A stretch of DNA of 64,000 bases, from contig NC_060203.1 in NCBI RefSeq assembly GCF_020623625.1, forward strand, positions 496,001-560,000, written 5' to 3'. Source of the stretch: Saccharomycodes ludwigii (Eukaryota > Ascomycota > Saccharomycetes > Saccharomycodales > Saccharomycodaceae). Positions 1 to 9,024 of the stretch are shown here, piece after piece. The position numbers and the translations under genes are program-made. Each line of letters starts with the position of its first letter. Within the stretch, counting starts at the first letter, position 1. Under the pieces are notes generated by a model. It worked only from the letters and a program-made list of their open reading frames with translations. It was not told the origin of the DNA and did no database searches.

Positions 1-2378
1 TATATTTTCCTGGTGCTTTCCGCTGGTAGTACAAATTTGCCGTCATAATTAGAGTTATTCAATAAAGTGAAATACTCTTGATCTTTTTCTAATAGTTCAA
101 TCGAGGTAATGTCAACGTTAAATTTAAAAATATTCTTCACGGTAATTTCCAATGAAACTATCTCACCGACTAATAAAGAGACACGTTCCACTATGGCTTT
201 GTTATCCTTATGTTTATTATTATTTTCAGCAGTATTACTAGCGTTACTCAAATATCGATAAGGATTAAAAACTAATGCATCTTCATCTTCGTAATTTTCA
301 TCATCATCGTCATCACCAGTTTCTTCTTCTTCTTCATTTTCTAGAGCAATTTCATGTTGAGCACCACTTTTACTCTTGTCCCTTATTTTATCTTCTAAAA
401 TAATGCTTTCAGTTTTTCTTTTCAAGTGAAAATTCTTTTTCCTTTTAGTAGGTAGTTCAATATTACTGTTTGTTCGAAAAATAAAAATACCTTGCAAAAG
501 TTCAAATTCAATAAACCATTCAAATTCTTGATCATCAATGGAAATTATGTTATCAGTTAATAAAACAATTTGTTCCGATACAGTTAGCAAATCATGGTAT
601 TTTTCTAACATTTTCATGGACCATAGAAAACTTTTTTTCCGTTCTCCATATTTTTTAGATAATAATATACAAGAATTTAAAATAGATTTTGCCAACAGTC
701 CCCATGAATCTAGCGAAACATTCAGCTTGTCCCCAACATCACCACCATTTTCAAATATTAACTTAACCATGAACTCATGTAATGGAATATTTTCCCATGT
801 GTAGTAAATTGGGCGTGGTTCCTTTAACAAAATCATTAATATGTAACGCAAAAAAAAAGAGCTTTTTCTTGTAAACCCGACTGTAAGATGTAATATTGCC
901 AACGAAGTGTATATTTTCAACTGATGGAAAACATTCATTTGTGATAACTCAAATTCCAACACATTATTAGAATAATCGCTAATGTCCACTCTATCAAACC
1001 TAAAATAATTTGAATCCAATATGGACTCACTACTTTTCCTCTTCGTACCACTAGTAACTGAGATGGGCAGCACTAGTGTCTGTAAGGCTTCGTATAAATC
1101 ATTAGAGCAATAGAACGAAGACATAAAATCTAGAAAACGTAGTATCGTATCTATATAGACAATTTGAGGTGTGAATTCAGTATTGTGTGTTAGTGTATAA
1201 TCATAATAATGTAGTATTTTATCATTGATTTGTTTGATGAGTAATGGGATGCAGGTATCTGAAATTAATTTTTTGGCACTATTTGTATAGTTATTGTTTG
1301 TAAAGTTATGGTCATTATCTGTCGAAATTCTTTTATCTAAACTTTTATGTGCCAAATTGGAAATTACAACACTATTTGTCGACGTTCTTGGTGAATTTAA
1401 ACGGGAAAGACTTGGCCTAGCGCTAGCATTAGGTGTATTGGTCTCAGATACGACTTTATCCACATCCATTAAAGTGTAAATGACAGAAGGTACTGCCACG
1501 GAACAATTAATATATGATAACAATATGATGCAGATAGAAATACCTTCTAGTGCACTTGATAACCACAGATAATCTCCCATTTTATGACTTAATAGCGCTG
1601 CTTCATTAAAATTTAATAAACTTTGATGATATTGACCGCCCATTAATTGTAAATTTGCCAGCACTTTTAGCTGTCTTGCCCTTGATTTTAATCTATTATC
1701 AGAATTCAATTTGTAGGAAGCTTTGCTTCTTTGCAAAATACTTGCATCCGAAATCTTTCTTTTCATTGCCAAGGGGGATAAAGTTGTTCTTAAAATAGAA
1801 GTCCCGCCAATTGCCCCAGGTGATCTTAAAGTGACATGTTTATATGATTTATAATAAATTTCCAAACATTCTAAAAAGTTTCTAGCAATATCACAAATAA
1901 TGGTTTCCAAATTAGATTTTTCTACAAAAACATATTTACTTTCTTTGATTTCAATTCCATCGTTTACAGTACTATTTGTTATATTTATTATATTGTGGCA
2001 TATTATGTTAGGGAATTTTGTTTTCAAATTATTCAAATACTCTTCTTTGTAATTATCTAATTCATGAATTAATCCAATAACAACAAAACTTTTCCTGAAT
2101 GGTTCAAAGTCATTCAAGAAAATCATAGATTCATCATCGTCATCCTCGATTGTTGAAGCCAAAAAATTAAAAAAAATTCTTCCAGCTGGGAATCCTTGAG
2201 AATTAAATAGTGTGCACTCGGGCAATGGGGTTATATCAACTAATCTAATTTCAGATAAAGGTATTAGTTCCTTTTGTATGTACTTTATAAAAGATTCTCT
2301 TGACCAATGTATACCAATTGGTATTACTAGCGTCTTCACTTGGGATGGTGATATAAACGCCTGTTTATGAACGTTCAT
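1..2378 (-). CDS. TRS120: TRAPP II subunit Trs120 (3' end outside window)
   Basis: This is the first ~792 codons of a large protein. The reading frame is open on the minus strand from the ATG at 2376-2378 to the window edge, so the C-terminus is missing. It resembles fungal Trs120/TRAPPC9, a subunit of the TRAPP II tethering complex that activates the Rab GTPase Ypt31/32 at the late Golgi. The N-terminus (roughly VKTLVIPIGIHWSRESF) and the later ASPP-like and helical repeat-type stretches fit this family, whose S. cerevisiae member is about 1,290 residues. An acidic low-complexity segment (EEEEETGDDDDDENYEDED) lies near residue 680-695. In S. cerevisiae TRS120 (YDR407C) sits beside ADE8 (YDR408C) in the same relative orientation; here only PUP1 lies between them. 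I checked the first ~1.3 kb codon by codon for stops and read the rest by eye. Confidence 0.85.
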   Translation of the reverse strand, partial: MNVHKQAFISPSQVKTLVIPIGIHWSRESFIKYIQKELIPLSEIRLVDITPLPECTLFNSQGFPAGRIFFNFLASTIEDDDDESMIFLNDFEPFRKSFVVIGLIHELDNYKEEYLNNLKTKFPNIICHNIINITNSTVNDGIEIKESKYVFVEKSNLETIICDIARNFLECLEIYYKSYKHVTLRSPGAIGGTSILRTTLSPLAMKRKISDASILQRSKASYKLNSDNRLKSRARQLKVLANLQLMGGQYHQSLLNFNEAALLSHKMGDYLWLSSALEGISICIILLSYINCSVAVPSVIYTLMDVDKVVSETNTPNASARPSLSRLNSPRTSTNSVVISNLAHKSLDKRISTDNDHNFTNNNYTNSAKKLISDTCIPLLIKQINDKILHYYDYTLTHNTEFTPQIVYIDTILRFLDFMSSFYCSNDLYEALQTLVLPISVTSGTKRKSSESILDSNYFRFDRVDISDYSNNVLEFELSQMNVFHQLKIYTSLAILHLTVGFTRKSSFFLRYILMILLKEPRPIYYTWENIPLHEFMVKLIFENGGDVGDKLNVSLDSWGLLAKSILNSCILLSKKYGERKKSFLWSMKMLEKYHDLLTVSEQIVLLTDNIISIDDQEFEWFIEFELLQGIFIFRTNSNIELPTKRKKNFHLKRKTESIILEDKIRDKSKSGAQHEIALENEEEEETGDDDDDENYEDEDALVFNPYRYLSNASNTAENNNKHKDNKAIVERVSLLVGEIVSLEITVKNIFKFNVDITSIELLEKDQEYFTLLNNSNYDGKFVLPAESTRKI

Positions 2379-2911
2379 TTATAAATCAATGTTCGTCGTT
2401 ATCCTTTTGACTAGTATTTTTTTTGTTTTTTTTTTTGTTATTATTATTGTTATTATTACTATTACCACTATTTTGAAAAACTCTTTGTTTTTAGAGATTT
2501 AGCATCGTGTTTCCATGATAGTTGAAACAAATAAAATGGAAAAAAGAGCCAAGATATTTTACTATAAAGTTACTAGCATAAATATTTACAATTATCATTT
2601 TTTTTTTTTCTATTTTTTTTTCTATTTTTTATTCTTTGTTTTTTATTATTTTATTATTTTTCGCACATATAAAACTATAAACTTATTATCCGAAGTTAAA
2701 ATATTTACAATCTCGGTTTATAAATATACTATAATCCTACCAATTTTCATTATTTGTAATTCTCCATTTCGTTTTTCTTAAAGAAATATATATATATCTT
2801 TTTGCCACTTTTTTCAATATCTTAGTTTTAAAAATGGAACATTATCTAAAAGGGTAAAAACACATACACCTATATCTATATCTATATATATATATATAAT
2901 ACATACATAAA
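2379..2911. promoter_or_regulatory. Divergent TRS120 / PUP1 promoter region
   Basis: This 533-bp intergenic region separates the two divergent start codons. It holds T-runs, ATT microsatellite-like sequence, a TATATA stretch just before PUP1 and the PACE-like element listed separately. The small reading frame inside it is low-complexity Phe/Tyr/Ile from T-runs and is not credible as a gene. Confidence 0.6.
2801..2809 (-). promoter_or_regulatory. PACE-like Rpn4 site upstream of PUP1
   Basis: The plus strand reads TTTGCCACT, so the minus strand reads AGTGGCAAA. This differs by one base from the proteasome-associated control element GGTGGCAAA bound by Rpn4. It lies about 100 bp upstream of the PUP1 start, the usual place for this element in yeast proteasome promoters. 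Seen in sequence; function is inferred. Confidence 0.5.
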
Positions 2912-3682
2912 ATGGTTGGTTTATCATTTGAAAATTATGAGAGAAATCAATTTGTGGCTGCAAATCTACATACACAGCCAAAAGCCACCTCCACAGGTAC
3001 CACTATTGTAGGGGTAAAATTTAAAGATGGTGTAATTATTGCAGCAGATACTAGGTCTACACAGGGACCAATTGTAGCAAATAAAAATTGTGAGAAGTTA
3101 CATCGTATAGCTCCCAAGATTTGGTGTGCCGGTGCTGGTACAGCTGCAGATACCGAGGCTGTTACTCAACTAATCTCCTCAAATCTAGAATTACAATCTC
3201 TATACACTAAAAGAGAGCCAAGAGTGGTCTCGACTTTACAAATGTTAAAACAACACCTATTTAAGTACCAAGGTCATGTTGGTGCTTACCTAATTGTTGC
3301 TGGGGTAGATCCCACAGGTGCCCATTTATTTTCTATCCATGCACATGGTAGTACCGATGTAGGTTACTATTTGAGTTTAGGTTCTGGTTCTTTGGCAGCA
3401 ATGGCTGTTTTGGAAGCACAGTGGAAGATGGATATGAACAAAGAAGATGCTATTACTTTGGCTGCTGATGCCATCGAAGCTGGTATTTGGAATGATTTAG
3501 GTTCTGGTTCTAATGTCGATGTCTGTGTTATGGAAGTTGGTAAAGATGCACAAATGTTGAGAAACTACAGAACACCCAATATTAGAGAACCTAAAGAAAA
3601 GAGTTATAAATTCCCACGTGGTACCACTGGTGTTTTGAAAACAGAGATTATCGAAGAATGTATAATTGATACCAGCGCATAA
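2912..3682 (+). CDS. PUP1: 20S proteasome beta-2 subunit Pup1
   Basis: This is the trypsin-like catalytic beta-2 subunit of the 20S proteasome. The 256-residue protein keeps the family length (261 in S. cerevisiae). A 29-residue propeptide ends in Gly29, followed by the nucleophile Thr30 in the motif STGTTIVGVKF. The matching active-site residues Asp46 and Lys62 (mature D17 and K33) are present. The rest is near-identical in pattern to S. cerevisiae Pup1, including RSTQGPIVANKNC and the GSGSNVDVCVME segment. The start is the first ATG after a run of TATATA and gives exactly the family propeptide. In S. cerevisiae PUP1 (YOR157C) neighbours NFI1/SIZ2 (YOR156C); the same order is kept here with ADE8 and ZNG1 interleaved. 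A PACE-like Rpn4 site lies upstream. Confidence 0.97.
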   Translation: MVGLSFENYERNQFVAANLHTQPKATSTGTTIVGVKFKDGVIIAADTRSTQGPIVANKNCEKLHRIAPKIWCAGAGTAADTEAVTQLISSNLELQSLYTKREPRVVSTLQMLKQHLFKYQGHVGAYLIVAGVDPTGAHLFSIHAHGSTDVGYYLSLGSGSLAAMAVLEAQWKMDMNKEDAITLAADAIEAGIWNDLGSGSNVDVCVMEVGKDAQMLRNYRTPNIREPKEKSYKFPRGTTGVLKTEIIEECIIDTSA

Positions 3683-3920
3683 ATATCCAGAGGAAGGGAA
3701 GCTTCTACCGAAAAGGGCTTTATTTTTAATATTGTAGATTAAACAAAGGTGAAATATGATATTACAGAATAATAATAATAATAAAAAAAAAAAAAAAAAA
3801 AAAATTACCTTTATATAAGTCAAAAAACCTACATATGTTTTCACATTTAAAGAAAGAAAGAAAGAAAGAGAGATGGGAATTTGTAAATTTCCTGGTTCAT
3901 AATCTTTTTGTTCTTGAAAA

Positions 3921-4730
3921 TCATAAACCCAAAACTTGTGCAGTAGCCTCTACTATAGCTATATGTTCCGCACTATGAACTCTAGTTTCGTAGTCTTCTA
4001 AGGTTTCTTTTCCTGGTACAATAGTTAACTTTTTAACTAGGATTGGTTTGCCTTTATCGACATCTTCAATAACATAATGAACCATGCATCCCGCGATAAA
4101 AGGTTTTTTTAATTCTTGACATTTATTCCAAGCCATTTCAATCGCATGGACGGTGCCATCAAACGCTCCTGGTAAAGCTGGATGTAAATTGATAATTGGA
4201 ACTTGTTGATCAATCTGTGACAAAAATGTGGGGCCCAAGATTAATAGCCAGCCGGCACAAACAATTAAATCTGGTTTATCTTGTAAAATTAAACTTGCTA
4301 GATCTTTTTCATATAACTTACGAGCATCAGCACGACTTTTCTTATCTTCTTTAGGAATATTCTTGGTATAATTGTACAAAGCATGGATTGAAGTTGGTAT
4401 ATTATTGTCGGCAGCACGTGTTAGGCCATAAGCTTTTTTAGAAGATGAAATGACTTTATTTATTACCACACGATTGTGATCTAAGGGACCGTTGTGGATT
4501 GCATCTATCAAGGCTTGTAAATTGGAACCTGAACCAGAAATCAAAACAGTTACTTTTTTAGTGGGAGTGCTAGTTTTCTTTAAATTTTGTTTCTTCTCCG
4601 ATGTATTGTCCTCATTTTCATCGGAAGAATCACGGGTTGACGGTTGTTTGTGTAAATAAAAATATGAGCCGATTGCCAATAAAGATGTAACAGCCAAAAC
4701 TGGAATAATGTGACGTTTACAGCAAGCCAT
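3921..4730 (-). CDS. ADE8: Phosphoribosylglycinamide formyltransferase with N-terminal membrane anchor
   Basis: GAR transformylase, third step of de novo purine synthesis, transferring a formyl group from 10-formyl-THF to GAR. The catalytic core starts at about residue 58 (KKVTVLISGSGSNLQALID). It keeps the catalytic Asn181, His183 (NLHPALPG) and Asp225, with His218 in the HYVIEDVD segment. S. cerevisiae Ade8 is 214 residues and begins directly at the core. This protein has 269 residues because of a 57-residue N-terminal extension. The extension has a short basic start (MACCKRH), a hydrophobic stretch at about residues 8-26, then a charged Ser/Asp/Glu/Lys linker. It holds no internal Met that would allow the classical start. 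I saw no GTATGT or TACTAAC intron signals in it. The extension looks like a signal anchor or a mitochondrial-type leader. Flanked by PUP1 (convergent) and ZNG1 (tandem). Confidence 0.93.
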   Translation of the reverse strand: MACCKRHIIPVLAVTSLLAIGSYFYLHKQPSTRDSSDENEDNTSEKKQNLKKTSTPTKKVTVLISGSGSNLQALIDAIHNGPLDHNRVVINKVISSSKKAYGLTRAADNNIPTSIHALYNYTKNIPKEDKKSRADARKLYEKDLASLILQDKPDLIVCAGWLLILGPTFLSQIDQQVPIINLHPALPGAFDGTVHAIEMAWNKCQELKKPFIAGCMVHYVIEDVDKGKPILVKKLTIVPGKETLEDYETRVHSAEHIAIVEATAQVLGL

Positions 4731-5125
4731 TGGTCAGTATATGAATTTCTGTTTTAATTTGCTTTATGCTTGAGCAAAGTAGAATATCTTGAGCTAAAGT
4801 CTTATTTTCGGCGGCACAAAGAAGATTATATATGTTTTGAAAGTTAGACGGTATATAATTAAAACTTGCATCATTTATAAAGAGCAAATAAAGTAAAAGA
4901 AGAAAAAAAAAAAAGAAAAAAAAAGAAAAAAAAAAATACTGTCGTAATTTTATATGGTTTTGTTCCAATTTTTTTTTTTTCTTTTTTTTTTTTTTTTTAT
5001 TTTTTCTTTGGTTTCATTTTGTACGTATATCACGTGGATATATGCAAAATAATCGGTACTGTAGGATTCAGTTAGTAACAGACGAACAAATAAAAAAAAA
5101 AAAAAAAAAAAGTAAAAAAGTCAAT
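4731..5125. promoter_or_regulatory. ADE8 upstream region with E-box
   Basis: This is a 395-bp region between the ADE8 start and the ZNG1 stop, both on the minus strand. It contains several A/G- and T-rich runs and one perfect CACGTG E-box at 5031-5036 (context ATCACGTG), about 300 bp upstream of ADE8, a possible Cbf1 or Pho4 site. No Bas1 TGACTC motif was seen. The small reading frame 4717-4968 is low-complexity and not supported. Confidence 0.45.
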
Positions 5126-6502
5126 TCAATTTTTTAGTAATGCAATGTCATGTGAAGCAAACAATTTTTCAATCTCAACTCTATTTAAATTATCACCAAT
5201 CAAAACCAATTTACTCCCATTTGCACCTTCAATTGGTGAACCATCCATTAGCTCAAAGGTATCTCTAACACCTTGTAAAACTTTAAACTCAATATTATTG
5301 ATACTTTTTCTAGATTTACCGGCTTCATGTAATAGAATCAAGCCCTTGGTACGATATATATCTCCAAAATTATGGTCCTCTACACCAAAGCATTTCCAGT
5401 GTAAGATTCGTAATATTTCTATAAAATTGTTATATTCCTTCATGTTTGCCAAGATTGGAAATTTAAAAGTTAATGTAGAGGTTAATTGTTTCCTGTGACC
5501 ACCGAAATGATTACAACTTTTGTGGTCACACGGGGAGGAAGCTTTTTGAGCTTCTCCATCCCTTTCTGAAGATAATAAGGGACCTATCCCATTTTTGTAA
5601 GAGTTTAAATGTAATATTTGATTTAAATTTTGAATTTCACCATATGTAATTGGATATATTGGCGATACACTGTTAATTTGTTTTATCACATGCATTATCT
5701 CCTCCAGACGGTCATTATTATCGCATTTGTCAATCTTGTTCAATAAAATAGTGTCAGCCATTGCTATTTGGGAATGTGCAATAGTTTTACCTTGTTCTGT
5801 TAAAGTTTTCAAAATATGTTCTGCATCCAAAACGGTTATAATGCCATCCAATTCTAACGAGCTCATTAGTCCATCCTCTAACCAAAACATTTTAGCTATA
5901 GGTGTCGGATCAGCCAAACCACTAGTTTCCAACAAAACATAATCAATTTCATTTCCTACTCTACTCACTAAATTTTCAATAGCTTTAACACCAACATCCC
6001 TAACGGAACAACATAAACATCCATTCCCCAAATCTAACCATTCAGTAACTGCAGATTCGTCAGCATTATTTTTACTGTCATAGATGGTCATGGATCTTTC
6101 TATATCACTAGAATCGCCAAATTCATTTAATATAACTGCTATTTTCATATCAGAAACGCCTTTCTGTGTAATTTTTTTTAATAGAGTGGATTTGCCTGAA
6201 CCTAAATAGCCTGTTATTATAGTAACTGGGATTTTACTTTTATTAACGGATCTTATTACAGCAGTGTTTTGTTCTTTACTGACTTTATCTTTTGCAGATA
6301 TAGCAATAGTGGCGTTGCTTGAAGGTAGTTGCTTATTAGCAGATTCTATTTTAGATTCGCTAACAATATTTTTACCTCCATCTGTTTGAATTTTTTGTAG
6401 AATTTCGTTGAGGTTTTTTTCATTGCCTGTCACTAGTGGCGGTAATTCTCCATCTTCTTCCTCATTATATTCATAATTCTTTAATTTGGTATTTCTAGGC
6501 AT
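5126..6502 (-). CDS. ZNG1: CobW/ZNG1-type zinc-chaperone GTPase (YNR029C family)
   Basis: A G3E-family P-loop GTPase of the COG0523/CobW group. In other eukaryotes ZNG1 delivers zinc to methionine aminopeptidase 1. Seen here: Walker A GYLGSGKST (residues 98-106), the NEFGD switch motif (126-130), the metal-binding CxCC motif as CLCC (162-165), the base-recognition motif NKID, and a Cys/His-rich stretch (CDHKSCNHFGGH) before the C-terminal CobW domain. The length of 458 is close to that of S. cerevisiae YNR029C. The N-terminus has EEDGELPPLV where ZNG1 proteins carry the CPELVP Map1-docking motif. The cysteine is absent here, so docking may differ. The gene lies tandem to ADE8 and divergent from the SIZ gene. 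Confidence 0.85.
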   Translation of the reverse strand: MPRNTKLKNYEYNEEEDGELPPLVTGNEKNLNEILQKIQTDGGKNIVSESKIESANKQLPSSNATIAISAKDKVSKEQNTAVIRSVNKSKIPVTIITGYLGSGKSTLLKKITQKGVSDMKIAVILNEFGDSSDIERSMTIYDSKNNADESAVTEWLDLGNGCLCCSVRDVGVKAIENLVSRVGNEIDYVLLETSGLADPTPIAKMFWLEDGLMSSLELDGIITVLDAEHILKTLTEQGKTIAHSQIAMADTILLNKIDKCDNNDRLEEIMHVIKQINSVSPIYPITYGEIQNLNQILHLNSYKNGIGPLLSSERDGEAQKASSPCDHKSCNHFGGHRKQLTSTLTFKFPILANMKEYNNFIEILRILHWKCFGVEDHNFGDIYRTKGLILLHEAGKSRKSINNIEFKVLQGVRDTFELMDGSPIEGANGSKLVLIGDNLNRVEIEKLFASHDIALLKN

Positions 6503-7095
6503 TGTACCTGGAGGTTTTATTGTAATATTTATTTTATTGTAAAACGAAGATAACCGTTATATCGTGGATAGTTACGATGGTGTAGAAAATATTATAAGTT
6601 ACTTACAAGACGTTATGATCGTTACTTTTAACAAATCCAAGAATGGTGGGAGGGGGGGAGATATTATAAAAAAAAAAAAGAAAGAAAAAGCTTTATTAGT
6701 TTTTTTTTTTTTTTTTTTGGTTTAAATACTGTAGATGTAAGGATGTTCTAATGCAGCCAATAATTTTTTTTATTTGATTTTTTTGTTTAATTTTTTTTTT
6801 TAAATTTTTTAAATTGTTTAGAATTTCAAATTGGTTTTCTTATTAATTTAAAACTAACGAAATATTACCATTTCATTTCCTAAGATGATTATTTGAATGT
6901 ATTTAAAAGTCACCAATTTTTTATCAAAATAAATATTAAAAAAAAAAATCAAAATTAAAAGAAAGGAAAAGATAAAAAAAAAAAAAAAAAGATATTGTAA
7001 CATTATTTGTTAATTAATTTCAGAAGGATCAAAGAAGAAAAAAAAAAAAAAAAAAAAAAAGGAACATAAAATTAAATTTTATAAAATCACAACAA
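6503..7095. promoter_or_regulatory. Divergent ZNG1 / SIZ1 promoter region
   Basis: 593 bp of AT-rich DNA dominated by poly(dA:dT) tracts (for example near 6700-6718 and 7038-7060). I see no gene and no full zinc-response element. A short ACCTGGAGGT near 6506 is not an ACCTTnAAGGT match. Confidence 0.5.
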
Positions 7096-8644
7096 ATGGC
7101 AGTAACAAACTTTAGTTATATGAATAATCTATTACATGATGCAGAATCAAGTATGGAGCAACTACGAGTTCCTGAGCTTAAAGTAGTAGCAAAAGCTATC
7201 GGATTAACAGTCAGTGGTCGTAAAGCTGATATCCAAGACAGGATAAGGGCTTTTTTAGGAAATTCACTAAAAACTAATCCAATGGATAGTTTAAGGCCCA
7301 AAGTTGTGAAACTTATGGTTTTAAAAGCAAGACAAGGTGTTGCAAGTTTACCTTCGTATGCCAGGTTATATACAGAAATACAATATGGAAGAGACCCAAA
7401 TAGAATAATACAATTACCAGCAGCAGTATCTAGGCCGAGTTCGTCAAATGTACCGGTTGCAGCTTCTCCAACTACGTCTGATTCATATTTACCCGCTGGT
7501 GAACAAGTTTCAAGAGTATTTAATCCTTTACAAATGTCGTTCAAACAGAGCCCGTTTTTCAAGCTAAAAAGATTACTTAATGTTACCCCAAAATTGGCCC
7601 CCAAAAACTATCACAGCAGAAGTGTATGTTCTATAAACTTTACATTGAATCAAGAAGAATTGCAGTTGTTACGGCAACCAGACGGAAAAGCGAGTGAGAA
7701 ATATAGACTTTATTTATTTAGTGGTGTACTTGGGTTAAATAAAACAGACTGCGATATTCAGTTTCCATTTCCTGTAGAAATTAGAGTTAACACCAATCTA
7801 ATAAAGGACAATCTTAGGGGTATCAAAAACAATCCTGGAACTGTAAAGCCGGCTGATTTAAGCGCTTTTTTAAATTTATCGACATCTAATAATAATGTTT
7901 TGAATATAATATATGCATGTACTTCCGTTGATTATGTTTTTTATATGTACATTGTAGAATTGGCAAATTCTGAAGATATGGTGAAAGCGGTGGAAAAGCA
8001 TCCAAAAATTGTTAAAAATGCAACCCTACAATTAATGAATAAAATGTTGAAAGAAGACGATGACGATTTGATAACAACAAGCATGATTTTATCGTTGCAG
8101 TGCCCCATTTCTTATTGTAAAATGAAATACCCGGCTAGATCGATTTATTGTAAACATTTACAATGTTTCGATGCACTGTGGTTTATTGAATCTCAAAGAC
8201 AAGTACCTAGTTGGCAATGTCCAGTTTGTCAACTAAAAATTAGTATGAAAGACTTGGCTATCTGTGAATTTATGTCTGATATTATACAAAATACTAATGA
8301 TAATGTTGAGCAAGTGGAAATAGAATTAGATGGCACTTGGAAAGTGATTAAAGAGGAGAAGGACAGAGATGAAGATTTAAGTGATGGAGAAACTAAAAAA
8401 GTGTTTGGTTCTACTGCAACTTCTAACAAGCTTTCAAGTCCCGAGCCTGTAGTTATCTCTTTGGATAGTGACGATGAGGATGTATCCATGGGCGCAACTA
8501 GATCTGGAATAACGACAGAAGCGGAGGCAGCACCGGAAGATCAGACCGATAGTAATGTTTATAATAACCGTGATAGTGCAAATAATAAAAACAATGCTGA
8601 AGAATATAATAATAATAATACTAGTAGTAGTAGTAGTAATAGTA

Positions 8645-8694
<50 letters not shown>

Positions 8695-9021
8695 CATAGT
8701 AGTAGTAGTAGTAGTAAGAATAATAATAATAATAGTAATAATAGTAATGTAAGTCCTAATAGTGGTAATATATTAACTGCTAATGAAAATGCTATAACTT
8801 CAACGCCTAGTAACAACGAAACTAGACTTAATACCGTTAATTCGCCGAGTAATAATATAACTGGAAGTGCAACATTTACAAAAAACAATATTCCAAATAT
8901 TTTAGGAGAAACACCATTAAATACTGATTCTGGTTATGATGAATCTAATACAGTTGCTATTGGACATATGGATAGCTCTCCATCTCCAAAAAAAAAAAAA
9001 AACAGCAACAAAACCCTATGA
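7096..9021 (+). CDS. SIZ1: SIZ/PIAS-type SUMO E3 ligase, main frame
   Basis: This is the ancestor-type counterpart of S. cerevisiae Siz1 (YDR409W) and Nfi1/Siz2 (YOR156C), nuclear E3 ligases that direct SUMO from Ubc9 to septins, PCNA and other targets. Domains in order: an N-terminal SAP DNA-binding motif (about residues 20-57, LRVPELKVVAKAIGLTVSG); a PINIT domain (about 155-300); an SP-RING zinc-binding domain (Cys336, Cys341, Cys352, His354, Cys357, then WQCPVC with Cys375 and Cys378); and a SUMO-interacting motif VVISLDSDDE at 452-461. A low-complexity Asn/Ser region follows. This frame ends after a 15-A run with a TGA at 9019-9021, giving 641 residues, shorter than Siz1 (904). A second open frame continues directly in the -1 register. 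The two together would give about 1,001 residues, so the gene is probably one unit interrupted by a frameshift, a slip site or a sequence error. Confidence 0.93.
8602..8752 (+). repeat. Trinucleotide (AAT/AGT)n tract coding poly-Asn/Ser
   Basis: An imperfect AAT and AGT triplet array inside the SIZ1 frame encodes alternating runs of Asn and Ser after the SP-RING and SIM. Triplet arrays like this expand without breaking the frame. The same type is seen in several other proteins of the window. Confidence 0.9.
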
Positions 9022-9024
9022 GGG
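8988..9024 (+). other. 15-A run with A AAA AAC slip heptamer and short hairpin
   Basis: The A-run spans 8988-9002 and ends in C at 9003. In the SIZ1 frame the last seven bases (8997-9003) read A AAA AAC, the canonical -1 slippery heptamer. A -1 shift moves reading exactly into the second SIZ frame (CAG at 9003-9005). Ten bases downstream CCCT (9014-9017) can pair with AGGG (9021-9024) around an ATG loop, a small 4-bp stem. Whether slippage occurs is unknown; a homopolymer-length error is the simplest alternative. Confidence 0.5.

Noticed and set aside
538-1479. Plus-strand small frames at 538-804 and 1294-1479
   Set aside because: They lie opposite the open TRS120 frame, which continues through both without a stop.
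2515-2781. 88-residue plus-strand frame before PUP1
   Set aside because: Mostly Phe, Tyr and Ile from T-runs; it lies in the PUP1 promoter and shows no domain.
4560-4730. An intron explaining the long Ade8 N-terminus
   Set aside because: No GTATGT-type donor, TACTAAC-type branch site or suitable acceptor was seen in the extension, and the frame is open throughout.
5029-5036. ATCACGTG as centromere element CDEI
   Set aside because: No 80-odd-bp stretch above 90 percent AT followed by a TTTCCGAA-type CDEIII is found at the right distance. It is better read as an E-box upstream of ADE8.
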